From an uncultured Lachnospiraceae bacterium (GTDB taxonomy: Bacteria; Bacillota; Clostridia; Lachnospirales; Lachnospiraceae), in NCBI GenBank assembly GCA_910578825.1, contig CAJTSB010000004.1:17995-81994 (forward strand): a stretch of 64,000 nucleotides of DNA, written 5' to 3'. Shown piece after piece: positions 8,259 to 16,133 of this stretch. The notes under the pieces were generated by a model, which was not told where the DNA came from, did not search any database, and worked only from the letters and a program-made list of their open reading frames with translations. The position numbers were made by a program, and so were the translations under genes. Each line of letters starts with the position of its first letter. Position 1 is the first letter of the stretch.

Positions 8259-9548
8259 ATGATTGATTTAAAATTTTTAAGGGAAAACCCGGAAATCGTG
8301 AAACAGAATATCCGCAATAAATTTCAGGATAGCAAACTGCCGTTGGTAGACGAGGTTATTGAGCTGGACGCTAAGGCAAGAAAGACTCAGCAGGAGGCAG
8401 ATGCGCTCCGGGCAGAGCGCAAGAAATTGTCGAAACAGATTGGAGCCCTGATGGGTCAGGGTAAGAAAGATGAGGCAGAAGAGGTAAAAGCGCAGGTAAA
8501 TGCAGGCGCGGAGCGTCTTCAGGAGCTTGAGAAGATGGAAGGGGAATTGCAGGAGAAAGTCACAAAGATTATGATGACGATTCCGAACATCATTGATCCG
8601 TCCGTGCCGATTGGAAAAGACGATAGTGAGAATGTAGAGGTGCAGAAATACGGAGACCCCATAACGCCCGATTTTGAGATTCCCTATCATGCGGAAATTA
8701 TGGAGCGTTTTCACGGTCTGGACTTAGACAGCGCAAGGAAGGTTGCTGGAAATGGTTTCTATTATCTGATGGGAGACATTGCCAGACTGCATTCCGCTGT
8801 GATTTCCTATGCAAGGGATTTCATGGTTAACCGCGGATTTACCTACTGTGTGCCGCCGTTCATGATTCGCAGCAATGTTGTGACTGGAGTTATGAGCTTT
8901 GCTGAGATGGACGCTATGATGTATAAGATTGAGGGAGAGGATTTATACCTGATCGGGACAAGCGAACATTCCATGATTGGCAAGTTTATTGATACTATTT
9001 TAAATGAAGAGCAGCTGCCGCAGACTCTGACGAGCTATTCCCCCTGTTTCCGCAAGGAGAAAGGCGCGCACGGCATCGAAGAGCGCGGCGTATACCGTAT
9101 TCATCAGTTTGAAAAACAGGAGATGATTGTGGTTTGTAAGCCGGAAGAATCTCCACTTTGGTTCGATAAGTTGTGGCAGAACACGGTAGATTTGTTCCGT
9201 TCTTTGGATGTTCCGGTGCGGACGCTGGAGTGCTGTTCCGGCGACCTTGCCGATTTGAAGGTCAAATCTGTGGATGTGGAGGCATGGTCTCCCAGACAGC
9301 AGAAATATTTTGAGGTCGGAAGCTGTTCAAACCTGGGCGATGCTCAGGCTCGCCGCCTGAAAATCCGCGTTACCGGTAAATCAGGTAAATATTTTGCGCA
9401 TACTCTGAATAACACGGTGGTTGCGCCGCCGCGTATGTTGATCGCGTTTTTGGAGAACAACCTGTGTGAGGATGGCAGCGTGAAGATTCCGGAGGCTTTG
9501 CGACCCTATATGGGCGGGCAGGAGAAGATTGTTCCACCAGAGAAGTGA
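8259..9548 (+). CDS. serS: serine--tRNA ligase
   Basis: SerS charges tRNA-Ser with serine in the cytosol. The 429-residue protein has the N-terminal tRNA-binding coiled-coil arm (residues about 27-105) and a class II catalytic core: motif 2 around SPCFRKEKG and motif 3 in the form APPRMLIAFLEN. It has AAGGAGG about 11 bases upstream. Only 21 bases separate it from the exporter permease, so no T-box leader precedes it; it is probably transcribed from an upstream promoter. A hairpin follows at 9600. Confidence 0.98.
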   Translation: MIDLKFLRENPEIVKQNIRNKFQDSKLPLVDEVIELDAKARKTQQEADALRAERKKLSKQIGALMGQGKKDEAEEVKAQVNAGAERLQELEKMEGELQEKVTKIMMTIPNIIDPSVPIGKDDSENVEVQKYGDPITPDFEIPYHAEIMERFHGLDLDSARKVAGNGFYYLMGDIARLHSAVISYARDFMVNRGFTYCVPPFMIRSNVVTGVMSFAEMDAMMYKIEGEDLYLIGTSEHSMIGKFIDTILNEEQLPQTLTSYSPCFRKEKGAHGIEERGVYRIHQFEKQEMIVVCKPEESPLWFDKLWQNTVDLFRSLDVPVRTLECCSGDLADLKVKSVDVEAWSPRQQKYFEVGSCSNLGDAQARRLKIRVTGKSGKYFAHTLNNTVVAPPRMLIAFLENNLCEDGSVKIPEALRPYMGGQEKIVPPEK

Positions 9549-9599
9549 AGTCGGTTTGTATAGAACTTCCATATTTAATTGTTATCCTTAAAATTTATA

Positions 9600-9639
9600 C
9601 CCTTAACTGTGGGAAAGTCCTATGGTTAAGGGTGTTTTG
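9600..9639 (+). terminator. terminator after serS, left copy of a repeated hairpin
   Basis: A 15-pair stem (CCCTTAACTGTGGGA at 9600-9614 with its partner at 9618-9632, three G-U pairs) has a three-base loop and is followed by TGTTTTG. A near-identical hairpin lies at 10384-10416, on the other side of hicAB. Confidence 0.85.
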
Positions 9640-9656
9640 CTGTATAATTATGAATA

Positions 9657-9685
9657 TTGACGATTGTGTATTTAGTGTGTATAAT
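9657..9685 (+). promoter_or_regulatory. sigma-A promoter of hicAB
   Basis: TTGACG at 9657-9662 and TATAAT at 9680-9685 are separated by exactly 17 bases, and hicA starts 22 bases downstream. HicB normally represses its own promoter, so operators would be expected here. Confidence 0.75.
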
Positions 9686-9707
9686 ATAGGCGTGAGGAGG
9701 AATGCTA

Positions 9708-9881
9708 ATGAAACAAAGAGACTTGATTAAGAGACTTGAAAATGCTGGATTTTCGTTTGAAAGGCATGGGGCAAATCACGATATATACAGAAGAGGTAAT
9801 GATATAGAAAAAATTCCAAGGCACAAAGAAGTGAATGAGTGTCTGGCAAGAATGATACTTAGAAAATGGAAATTATTATAA
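9708..9881 (+). CDS. hicA: HicA-type mRNA interferase toxin
   Basis: This 57-residue protein starts MKQRDLIKRLENAGF and contains RHGANHDIYRRG, the double-stranded RNA-binding-like fold of HicA with the catalytic histidine at residue 24. It ends with a short basic helix, and its length is typical. The start has GAGGAGG about 8 bases upstream. HicA cleaves mRNA and is blocked by HicB, encoded 12 bases downstream. The order toxin first, antitoxin second is standard for this family. Confidence 0.9.
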   Translation: MKQRDLIKRLENAGFSFERHGANHDIYRRGNDIEKIPRHKEVNECLARMILRKWKLL

Positions 9882-9893
9882 GGAGTGAATAAT

Positions 9894-10334
9894 ATGAAAC
9901 AGGTTTATCCGACATTTATTGTAGATTTAAATGATGGCTCTGAGCATTCTTTTTTGGCATGTGTTCCCGATATGGATATTTTTACGGAGGGAGACAGCTT
10001 TGCGGATGTTATTGAAATGGCAAGAGATGCCATCGGGGCGGCAGGAATTTCGATGGAAGACAATAAAGATGAACTTCCGTTTCCATCAGACCAGGCAACA
10101 GCTGTTGAAAAGGTTAAGCAGAATACAGAAGATATTGATTTTTCAAAGGGAATATTGACATATGTCGATGTTGATTTTTCCGAATATAGGAAAAAGGTTG
10201 ATACAAAAACTGTTAGAAGAAACGTGACCCTTCCCAGTTGGCTAAATTATGAGGCGGAACATGCGGGAATTAATGTGTCAAGGGTGCTGCAGGAGGCATT
10301 GATGAACGTGCTCAATGTAAGCAGGAATATATAA
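9894..10334 (+). CDS. hicB: HicB family antitoxin
   Basis: This 146-residue protein has an N-terminal partial RNase H-like domain (residues 1-65, with YPTFIVDLNDG and ACVPDMDIFTEGDS) that binds HicA. A C-terminal ribbon-helix-helix-type segment (RRNVTLPSWLNYEAEHAGIN) should bind the promoter. I chose the ATG at 9894, with AGGAG 8 bases upstream; a GTG at 9885 overlaps that site. It is co-transcribed with hicA and ends before the second repeated hairpin. Confidence 0.92.
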   Translation: MKQVYPTFIVDLNDGSEHSFLACVPDMDIFTEGDSFADVIEMARDAIGAAGISMEDNKDELPFPSDQATAVEKVKQNTEDIDFSKGILTYVDVDFSEYRKKVDTKTVRRNVTLPSWLNYEAEHAGINVSRVLQEALMNVLNVSRNI

Positions 10335-10383
10335 CATATAAATTGGCGGATTGAATTTTTCAATCTGTATTCATGCCCAAACG

Positions 10384-10422
10384 CCCTTAATCGTGGGAAA
10401 GTCCCATGGTTAAGGGTATTTT
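10384..10422 (+). terminator. terminator after hicB, right copy of the repeated hairpin
   Basis: The stem is CCCTTAATCGTGGGA at 10384-10398 with TCCCATGGTTAAGGG at 10402-10416, followed by TATTTTG. It is nearly the same sequence as the hairpin at 9600, and the likeness runs on for about 20 bases past the stem. It may also serve the convergent Xre gene. Confidence 0.85.
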
Positions 10423-10440
10423 GATGTGTAATCATAATAA

Positions 10441-10758
10441 TTACAATACTTTTGCTATGCGAAGCAGCGTTTCCTGTCGCGGCTTGTCCATATTCTTCAG
10501 AGTATTTATCAGTTCATGTTCAATAACGGAATCGGGGGAATGGTATTCATTTTCCAGAATATAGTCCAGGGTTGTATCTAATGCATTGCAAATTCGAATC
10601 AGGAGCGAAAGGGAGACTTTCGCTTTGTTTGTCTCTATATTGCTGATGTGGGAGACGTTTACGTTGGTCTTATTAGCAATGTATTCCTGTGTCAGCATCT
10701 TCTCATTGCGAACCTCCCGTATTCTCTGTCCGATAAGGGCGAAATCCAGATCTTCCAT
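10441..10758 (-). CDS. Xre family transcriptional regulator
   Basis: This 105-residue protein has an N-terminal helix-turn-helix of the lambda-Cro/Xre type (residues about 8-65; LTQEYIANKTNVNVSHISNI is the DNA-reading part). A short C-terminal helix follows. Three ATG codons stand in a row after GGAGG; the third, at 10758, has the best spacing (7 bases). It is convergent with hicAB and divergent from the secreted-protein gene, so it could control either, though no target site was identified. Confidence 0.88.
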   Translation of the reverse strand: MEDLDFALIGQRIREVRNEKMLTQEYIANKTNVNVSHISNIETNKAKVSLSLLIRICNALDTTLDYILENEYHSPDSVIEHELINTLKNMDKPRQETLLRIAKVL

Positions 10759-10815
10759 CATCATACCTCCAATCATTTCCTTCCTAATATTTTCTATAAT
10801 AAAAAATTAATCCAA

Positions 10816-10844
10816 TTGTAATATTTATATAGCTATAGTATAAT
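10816..10844 (+). promoter_or_regulatory. promoter of the secreted-protein gene
   Basis: TTGTAA at 10816 and TATAAT at 10839-10844 are 17 bases apart, in an AT-rich stretch with several short dyads. The next start codon is at 10912, after AGGAGG. Confidence 0.6.
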
Positions 10845-10911
10845 AACGTATAACTATAAAATATTTAGTATTAAGACATATAGAATTAATATATGCAAAA
10901 GGAGGAAATTT

Positions 10912-11574
10912 ATGAAACGAAAAAGAATGTGGACAGCGTTGTTATTGGTGTTGCTGTGTGCGCTGGCAACAGGAATGAGTGCGTTCGCGGAGGATGTCTC
11001 GATCAAAAATAAAAAGTGGGTAAGCGGGCAGGGCGGAGCTTATATAGATTCTGATAAGGATGGCAGAGTAGACGATTTTCGAAGTTGGGGAAAATCTTAC
11101 TATAAAATCCAGATACCGAAACAGGGTTATATTGTTGTAGAGGCAAAGCTTTCCAGCCTTCCGGGGGAGAAACAGTATATTGAATATATAAGTGAGGACA
11201 GTGACAGAGATGAAAAGGTTGATCATTCTACAAGCCTGTCTCTGTTAAATTCAAATAAAAAACAGTTGTCAGAACATAACAATTGGCTTTCGGGCAAGAA
11301 AAATCTCGTGTTTACTGCGGTAGTGAAGAAGGGAACGTATTATATCGCAGCAGAAGGAAACCAGAAGTATCGTTTTCGTTACAGTTTTACGTCTGTTTCC
11401 AAAGTGAGCAAGACAGGGAAAAGACCTGCAAAGGCAGTGAGCCTGAAAAAAGGAAAGACCGTGAAGAGCCTGATTACGGGTGACAAGGATCAATATTTTA
11501 AGATAAAGCTGAATCGGAAAGGAAAAAGATTAAAAAGGGAAGAGACTATGCCGTATCCTATCAGAAAAATATGA
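10912..11574 (+). CDS. secreted protein, 5' part of a gene split by a frameshift
   Basis: This 220-residue frame starts with a clear signal peptide (basic KRKRM, a hydrophobic core, cleavage near SAFAED at about residue 27). A beta-rich segment follows, resembling the bacterial pre-peptidase (PPC-like) domains of clostridial surface proteins. The last residues after DQYFKIKLNRKGK are basic and out of pattern, and the stop overlaps an ATG in the next frame that encodes a matching fibronectin-III tail. I therefore read 10912-11948 as one gene that has lost frame, and perhaps some middle sequence, near 11530-11550. Function unknown; probably extracellular. Confidence 0.7.
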   Translation: MKRKRMWTALLLVLLCALATGMSAFAEDVSIKNKKWVSGQGGAYIDSDKDGRVDDFRSWGKSYYKIQIPKQGYIVVEAKLSSLPGEKQYIEYISEDSDRDEKVDHSTSLSLLNSNKKQLSEHNNWLSGKKNLVFTAVVKKGTYYIAAEGNQKYRFRYSFTSVSKVSKTGKRPAKAVSLKKGKTVKSLITGDKDQYFKIKLNRKGKRLKREETMPYPIRKI

Positions 11575-11948
11575 AAAAAGTCGGAAAGCATACGGTGACG
11601 GTGAAGTTTAAGGGAAACTACCGTGGAATAAAGAAGATGTACCTTGTCATCCATCCCAAGGGAACATCCTTGTCAAAGGTAACGCCCACAGAGAAGGGCT
11701 TTGATCTCAAGTGGAAGAAACAGGCGAAGGAAATTTCCGGCTATGAAGTGGCGTATTCGACAAGCAATAAATTTACCTCGAAGTCTACGAAAGTTGTGAC
11801 CGCAGGCAAGGGCAAAACGTCTACGTCCGTCACAGGGCTGAAGGCGAAGAAGAAATACTATGTGCGGATTCGAACTTATAAGAAAGTGAAAGGGAAGAAG
11901 TATTATTCCGATTGGTCTAAGGCGAAGAGCGTAAAGACGAAGAAATAG
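11571..11948 (+). pseudogene. 3' part of the split secreted protein (fibronectin type III tail)
   Basis: In this frame the sequence upstream of the ATG at 11571 already reads KKGRDYAVSYQKN, and the frame continues VGKHTVTVKFKGNYRG. This is the usual strand pattern before a fibronectin-III domain, so the domain extends into the region read in another frame by the upstream part. Residues about 30-125 form the fibronectin-III domain (LKWKKQAKEISGYEVAYST, then KKYYVRIRTYKK). There is no independent signal peptide or good ribosome site. Without frame restoration this part is unlikely to be exported. Confidence 0.65.
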
Positions 11949-11987
11949 AACTGAAAAACATATAGTGAAAGAAAAGGCATATGCAGT

Positions 11988-12037
11988 ATACCGCCCCCAA
12001 AAGTCAGACCAGAAATCTAACAATTGGAGGGCGGTAT
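11988..12037. terminator. inverted repeat between convergent genes, probable bidirectional terminator
   Basis: ACCGCCCCCAA and TTGGAGGGCGGT pair over about 13 positions with one bulge, around a loop of about 23 bases. The hairpin lies between the secreted-protein tail and the convergent Uma2 gene. The internal sequence AAAAGTCAGACCAGAAATCTAACA also resembles an IS3-type element end, so a solitary insertion-sequence scar is an alternative. Confidence 0.45.
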
Positions 12038-12044
12038 TATTTGG

Positions 12045-12659
12045 CTAAATATTCAGCAGGACAGCAATGTCTGAGAAGTTGATAAGCAAATCGTCATAAA
12101 TATTGACTTTGATCGTGGCATCAAAGCTGTATGCCACATTGATAAGGTCTCCCTCCAAATAGTTGACGGTTACCATCCGGCGTTTCGGATCTACAACCCA
12201 GTATTCCCGGACACCGTAATTTTTGTAGTAGTATGCTTTCCGTATATAATCGTCTGATGGATTCTCTGGCGAAACAATTTCAATGATGAAATCAGGGGCA
12301 CCGTTACATCGATTTTCGTCCAGCTTGTCGTTGTCGCATACGATCATGATGTCAGGCTGTACGATTGTGAGAGGATTTTCTGAAAGTTTTACATCAAAGG
12401 GGGCAGGAAACACCTTGCAATTCCCTTTCCGGCTTTTTACATAGGAGTTGAGCAGGGTACACAGTTCCAAAAGTAATGACTGATGTATCTGTGAAGGACT
12501 GGCCATATCATAGATAATGCCATCAAAGACCTCTACTCTTTTCTCCATCGGAAGAGTTTCGTACTGCTCCAGAGTGATTGTTTCCGGATGCGGTTGAATT
12601 GCTGTTGACATAATATGCACTTCCTTTCCGTTTTCTATTTCCGTTGGTTTCATTGGCAT
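12045..12659 (-). CDS. Uma2 family (DUF820) restriction endonuclease-like protein
   Basis: This 204-residue protein has the Uma2/DUF820 pattern of a PD-(D/E)XK nuclease fold: VFDGIIYDMASPS near residue 45, QPDIMIVCD with the metal-site aspartate, DFIIEIVSPE with the acidic residue, and GVREYWVVDPKRR near the end. The family is widespread and often multicopy, and its function is unproven. The start at 12659 has AGGA 7 bases upstream; the ATG at 12611 also has a fair site. It is a single gene, convergent with the gene before it and divergent from marR. Confidence 0.88.
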   Translation of the reverse strand: MPMKPTEIENGKEVHIMSTAIQPHPETITLEQYETLPMEKRVEVFDGIIYDMASPSQIHQSLLLELCTLLNSYVKSRKGNCKVFPAPFDVKLSENPLTIVQPDIMIVCDNDKLDENRCNGAPDFIIEIVSPENPSDDYIRKAYYYKNYGVREYWVVDPKRRMVTVNYLEGDLINVAYSFDATIKVNIYDDLLINFSDIAVLLNI

Positions 12660-12793
12660 ATCATTTTCCTACTTGTATTCTTATTGTGCCCTAAAATACG
12701 CACAAAGTCAATGTACAGAATTAAAATGCGCACAAATTGAAAGAGGCGAAATATATTTCAGCATATGTAGATATATGAGACATATGTAGTCAG

Positions 12794-12842
12794 TTGCTTT
12801 TCCCAACAATCTATGATATACTTATGATTGTTCTATATAGAA
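12794..12842 (+). promoter_or_regulatory. marR promoter and candidate operator
   Basis: TTGCTT at 12794-12799 and TATACT at 12817-12822 are 17 bases apart. Just downstream, TTCTATATAGAA at 12831-12842 is a perfect 12-base palindrome, placed where an autoregulating MarR protein would block transcription. Confidence 0.6.
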
Positions 12843-12871
12843 ATATTCTAAATGGATTTAAGGTGGCAAAT

Positions 12872-13312
12872 ATGGAAACAAAAGGCGGATTTTATATCAC
12901 ACAGATCAAACAGCTCCAGGACAGGATTTTTGAAAGGCTATTGCTTGAAAATGGCATAGAAATCAGCGGCGGTCAGGGGAGAATTTTATTTATTTTATGG
13001 AAAACGGATCATCTTACCATCAGTGAAATAAGTGAAAAAACTTCTCTCGCGAAAAATACGGTATCTGTTGTAATTGATGGTATGGTAAAGAAAGGGATTG
13101 TGGAACGGAATGTCAATCCCACAAACCGCCGGCAGACGATCGTATCGCTTACGGAATATGCAAAATCTCTGCAAGTGAAATATGAGGCAGTATCCCAGCA
13201 AATGAACACCTTATTTTATCAGGGATTTTCTGAAAAAGAGCGGGGACAGTTTGAGCAGTATCTTGCCAGAATACTGGAAACTTTAACGGCAAACCTGCAC
13301 ATAGGCAGGTGA
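12872..13312 (+). CDS. MarR family transcriptional regulator
   Basis: This 146-residue winged-helix protein has a dimerising N-terminal helix, a recognition region with LTISEISEKTSLAKNTVSVV and the wing VERNVNPTNRRQTIVSLT (residues about 45-105). C-terminal helices complete the dimer. I chose the ATG at 12872, with AGGTGG 6 bases upstream; the longer frame from 12794 begins inside the promoter. It is followed after 21 bases by a PNPOx-fold protein, a common pairing in which MarR senses an oxidant or ligand and controls the flavin-binding partner. Confidence 0.92.
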   Translation: METKGGFYITQIKQLQDRIFERLLLENGIEISGGQGRILFILWKTDHLTISEISEKTSLAKNTVSVVIDGMVKKGIVERNVNPTNRRQTIVSLTEYAKSLQVKYEAVSQQMNTLFYQGFSEKERGQFEQYLARILETLTANLHIGR

Positions 13313-13333
13313 TTATTTAGGAGGAGGATTTCA

Positions 13334-13762
13334 ATGAAAACAAAAGAACAGTTGATTTCATTTATTCAGAAACAAAAAACGGCTTTTCTGGGTTCTGTGG
13401 ATGAAGATGGGTTTCCAAATATGAAAGCCATGTTTGCACCGCGCAAGATAGAAGGAAATTGCTTTTATTTTTCGTCCAATACATCTTCCATGCGCGCCCA
13501 ACAGTATTTGAAGAATCCGAAGGCAAGCATCTATTTCTATCAAAGGGGGCGTTTTAAGTATGAGGGCATTATGCTGACGGGCACAATGGAGGTCTTACAA
13601 GACGATGATATCAAACGGGAAATTTGGTGTACGGGAGATACCATGTATTATAAGCAGGGAGTAACAGACCCGGATTATTGTGTCTTAAAATTTACAGCGA
13701 TAAAGGGCAGGCATTATTGCAATTTGAAGACGGAGAGTTTTAATATTGGAGATATAGAGTAA
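13334..13762 (+). CDS. pyridoxamine 5'-phosphate oxidase-fold protein
   Basis: This 142-residue protein belongs to the split-barrel flavin/deazaflavin-binding family that also includes general stress protein 26. The N-terminal FLGSVDEDGFPNMKAMFAP and the strand FYFSSNTSSMRAQQYLKNPKASIYFY are characteristic. The family binds FMN, F420 or heme, and the ligand here is unknown. It has AGGAGGA about 7 bases upstream and is co-transcribed with marR. Confidence 0.88.
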   Translation: MKTKEQLISFIQKQKTAFLGSVDEDGFPNMKAMFAPRKIEGNCFYFSSNTSSMRAQQYLKNPKASIYFYQRGRFKYEGIMLTGTMEVLQDDDIKREIWCTGDTMYYKQGVTDPDYCVLKFTAIKGRHYCNLKTESFNIGDIE

Positions 13763-13816
13763 AGATTATCAAATCAGAAGAGTGAAATATTATGGATGAA
13801 TTAAAAATATCTGCGA

Positions 13817-13845
13817 TTGCGAAAATATTTTCAGTGTGATAGTAT
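13817..13845 (+). promoter_or_regulatory. possible promoter for the membrane-anchored protein/SEDS pair
   Basis: TTGCGA at 13817 and TAGTAT at 13840 are 17 bases apart. The next gene starts at 13883. The -10 box is imperfect. Confidence 0.4.
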
Positions 13846-13882
13846 AGGAATAATTAAAGTTTAGGAAAGCAGGGGTCTTGCA

Positions 13883-14749
13883 ATGAAGAAAAAACACAAA
13901 ATCATTATTATGATTGCCGTAGTCATCCTGTGCGCGGTTCTTTTATTTGCTGTCATCTGTTTATTTCCGCTGTTACAGGCGGCGCGGACGCTGCATCGGG
14001 TGATGAATGCAGAATGCGTGGATTTTGAAGTAGATGTAACATTAAATCCGGACAGGCTTTCCGAGGAGCAAAGGAAGTTGCTTGCAGCTGTCTCATGGCT
14101 TTTGGAAACGGAGGAATCCACGTGCATGTCCTGGAACATTCGCGGCTATCAAAGTGGAGGACAGGGGTATGCGGAAATTTCCTGCAAGGGTTTGGAAGGA
14201 AACGTGACAGACGTCTATTTCAGTGAGGATGAAACCATCGTCAATGTAAAAATGCTTTATGAGACCTTACAGAAGAACTTTTCCGGCGCACATCCGGTTT
14301 TGGGTGTATTGTTGCCGGACTGGAAATACAGTGATTATGTTTCGCTGGAGCAGATAGAGGAAATTTTTCAGGTGGACATCAGGAGTATGTATCATCTGTC
14401 TCTGCCAAAGGAACTGTCCGCGGGAACGGTTTGGCAAAATTTGCTGATCCTGCGTGGAATAGAGAGAAAAAAGAGTGCGGATGACAGACAGCAGTTTGAA
14501 ACGATGTGGAACAGTTATCAGACCACGGTTACAGTTGGAAATATCGGACAGACACCGGAGATATTTGTTGAGGGAACGGATGGAGAGGATAAGCAGATGA
14601 TTGCATCCTACAATGCCTTTATTTCTTCCGGCGCGGAAAAACAGACGGTTTATCCTGATTCTGTGATGGGGCAGGAAGAAATCAGGCAATTTCAGGATTT
14701 GTGGGGAACAGTAAAGGGGATACAGGGAGAATTTGGAAAGGAGCAATGA
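13883..14749 (+). CDS. membrane-anchored extracytoplasmic protein of unknown function
   Basis: This 288-residue protein has one N-terminal membrane helix (residues about 7-32) after MKKKHK; the remainder is predicted to lie outside the cell. I recognise no domain. The region near 150-200 (VSLEQIEEIFQVDIRSMYHLSL) is helical and the rest is mixed. Its stop overlaps the start of the SEDS glycosyltransferase by four bases (ATGA), so it is made together with that enzyme. It might help or regulate it; this is inferred from position only. Confidence 0.75.
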   Translation: MKKKHKIIIMIAVVILCAVLLFAVICLFPLLQAARTLHRVMNAECVDFEVDVTLNPDRLSEEQRKLLAAVSWLLETEESTCMSWNIRGYQSGGQGYAEISCKGLEGNVTDVYFSEDETIVNVKMLYETLQKNFSGAHPVLGVLLPDWKYSDYVSLEQIEEIFQVDIRSMYHLSLPKELSAGTVWQNLLILRGIERKKSADDRQQFETMWNSYQTTVTVGNIGQTPEIFVEGTDGEDKQMIASYNAFISSGAEKQTVYPDSVMGQEEIRQFQDLWGTVKGIQGEFGKEQ

Positions 14750-15948
14750 GTTTGGACAGGAAACAGACGCCGATTATCGTCAGGAATAATTATATGCTTT
14801 GGATTGCGCTGATTTTTTTGTGCGCGTATGGAGCGATGATGGTTTTTTCTGCAACGGCATATCAATGCGGGATAAGTGAAAAATTTAATTATGATTCCTT
14901 CCATTTTGTAAAACGTCAGGTGATGTTCATGGTGGGGGGATTTGTTGCCATTCTGGTGCTGCAGTTTATGGATTACCATATTCTTAAACATTTTGCAGTG
15001 CTCCTTTATATCAGCGGAATTGTATCCATTTTTCTGTTGAAGACGCCGCTGGGCGTATCGGCAAATGGAGCGACACGCTGGGTAAATCTGCCGGGAATCG
15101 GACAATTCCAGGTGAGTGAGTGGGTGAAGGTATGCGTGATCATTTTTCTTGCCTATCTGATTGACCGGAACAGGAAATATCTGAGCTCGACGAAATTAAC
15201 GCTCTATCTGTGGATTGCGGGGGCTATTCCAACAGTGCTTTTGTTTGAACTCAGTAAAGACTTGAGCAGCTCTGCGGTTGTGATTGGGATTTGTTTTACG
15301 ATGAGCTTTATCAGCACGAGGACGGAAAAGCTGCATGTTATAGTTATTCTTGCCATTGTTGCGGTCGTTGTTATGTATGTGTGGAATATCTGGAAACATA
15401 TGCCGACGCCGGAGGAATTAAATGAGATGTCGTTCCGTGTGGGAAGAATTGCAGCGTGGCTGGATCCGGACCGCTATGCAGCCGCGCAGGGGCATCAAAC
15501 CTTGCAGGGATTGTATGCCATTGGAAGAGGCGGCGTTTTTGGAAAGGGGCTTGGCGGTTCCATTCAGAAATTGGGTCAGATTCCGGAGGTGGAGAACGAT
15601 ATGATTTTTTCCGTTATCTGTGAGGAATTGGGGATTATCGGCGCTCTGGTATTGATTTATCTATTTGGCTATCTGATTTATCAGATTGCGCGTGTCATGC
15701 TTTCCGCTCCGGATTTGTTTGGCGGAATGTTGAACCTTGGCGTGTTTGCGCACCTTACCTTGCAGTCCATCTTTAACATATGCGTCAACCTGGCGATTCT
15801 TCCCAATACGGGAATTCCTCTGCCATTCATCTCTTATGGAGGTACATCGGTGTTTTTCCTTCTGGCGTGTGAGATGACGATGGTATTTTCCGTGGAGCGC
15901 AGAATCGGTCAGCAGCCAGGGGCGAAGGCGCGCAAAAGATTTTCTTGA
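14746..15948 (+). CDS. FtsW/RodA/SpoVE family SEDS peptidoglycan glycosyltransferase
   Basis: This 400-residue polytopic protein has about ten membrane helices. SEDS proteins polymerise lipid II into glycan strands with a partner transpeptidase. Hallmarks include the segment around ANGATRWVNLPGIGQFQVSEW (residues about 105-125), the large extracellular loop containing YAIGRGGVFGKGLG, and PFISYGGTSVFF near the C-terminus. I chose the ATG at 14746, with AAAGGAG upstream, which overlaps the preceding stop. It is not next to a transpeptidase or the division cluster, so assignment to RodA, FtsW or SpoVE is open. Confidence 0.92.
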   Translation: MSLDRKQTPIIVRNNYMLWIALIFLCAYGAMMVFSATAYQCGISEKFNYDSFHFVKRQVMFMVGGFVAILVLQFMDYHILKHFAVLLYISGIVSIFLLKTPLGVSANGATRWVNLPGIGQFQVSEWVKVCVIIFLAYLIDRNRKYLSSTKLTLYLWIAGAIPTVLLFELSKDLSSSAVVIGICFTMSFISTRTEKLHVIVILAIVAVVVMYVWNIWKHMPTPEELNEMSFRVGRIAAWLDPDRYAAAQGHQTLQGLYAIGRGGVFGKGLGGSIQKLGQIPEVENDMIFSVICEELGIIGALVLIYLFGYLIYQIARVMLSAPDLFGGMLNLGVFAHLTLQSIFNICVNLAILPNTGIPLPFISYGGTSVFFLLACEMTMVFSVERRIGQQPGAKARKRFS

Positions 15949-16133
15949 AACTCATTTATTGATATGCTACATTATAGGTGAACGGTATTCTGGAAAGAAA
16001 CTGTATCATTTATTGATGTGTTCTCAAATCGGGTGAAACAGGCGCAAGGTCTGTTTTGCCTGTCCAATTTACGCGTTCAGTAATAAATTCACAATTTACT
16101 AATTTTATAGTGAGTACACTGGAGGTAAAGAAA

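Noticed and set aside
15949..16133. A riboswitch before panB
   Set aside because: A single small hairpin is present, without any known aptamer core.
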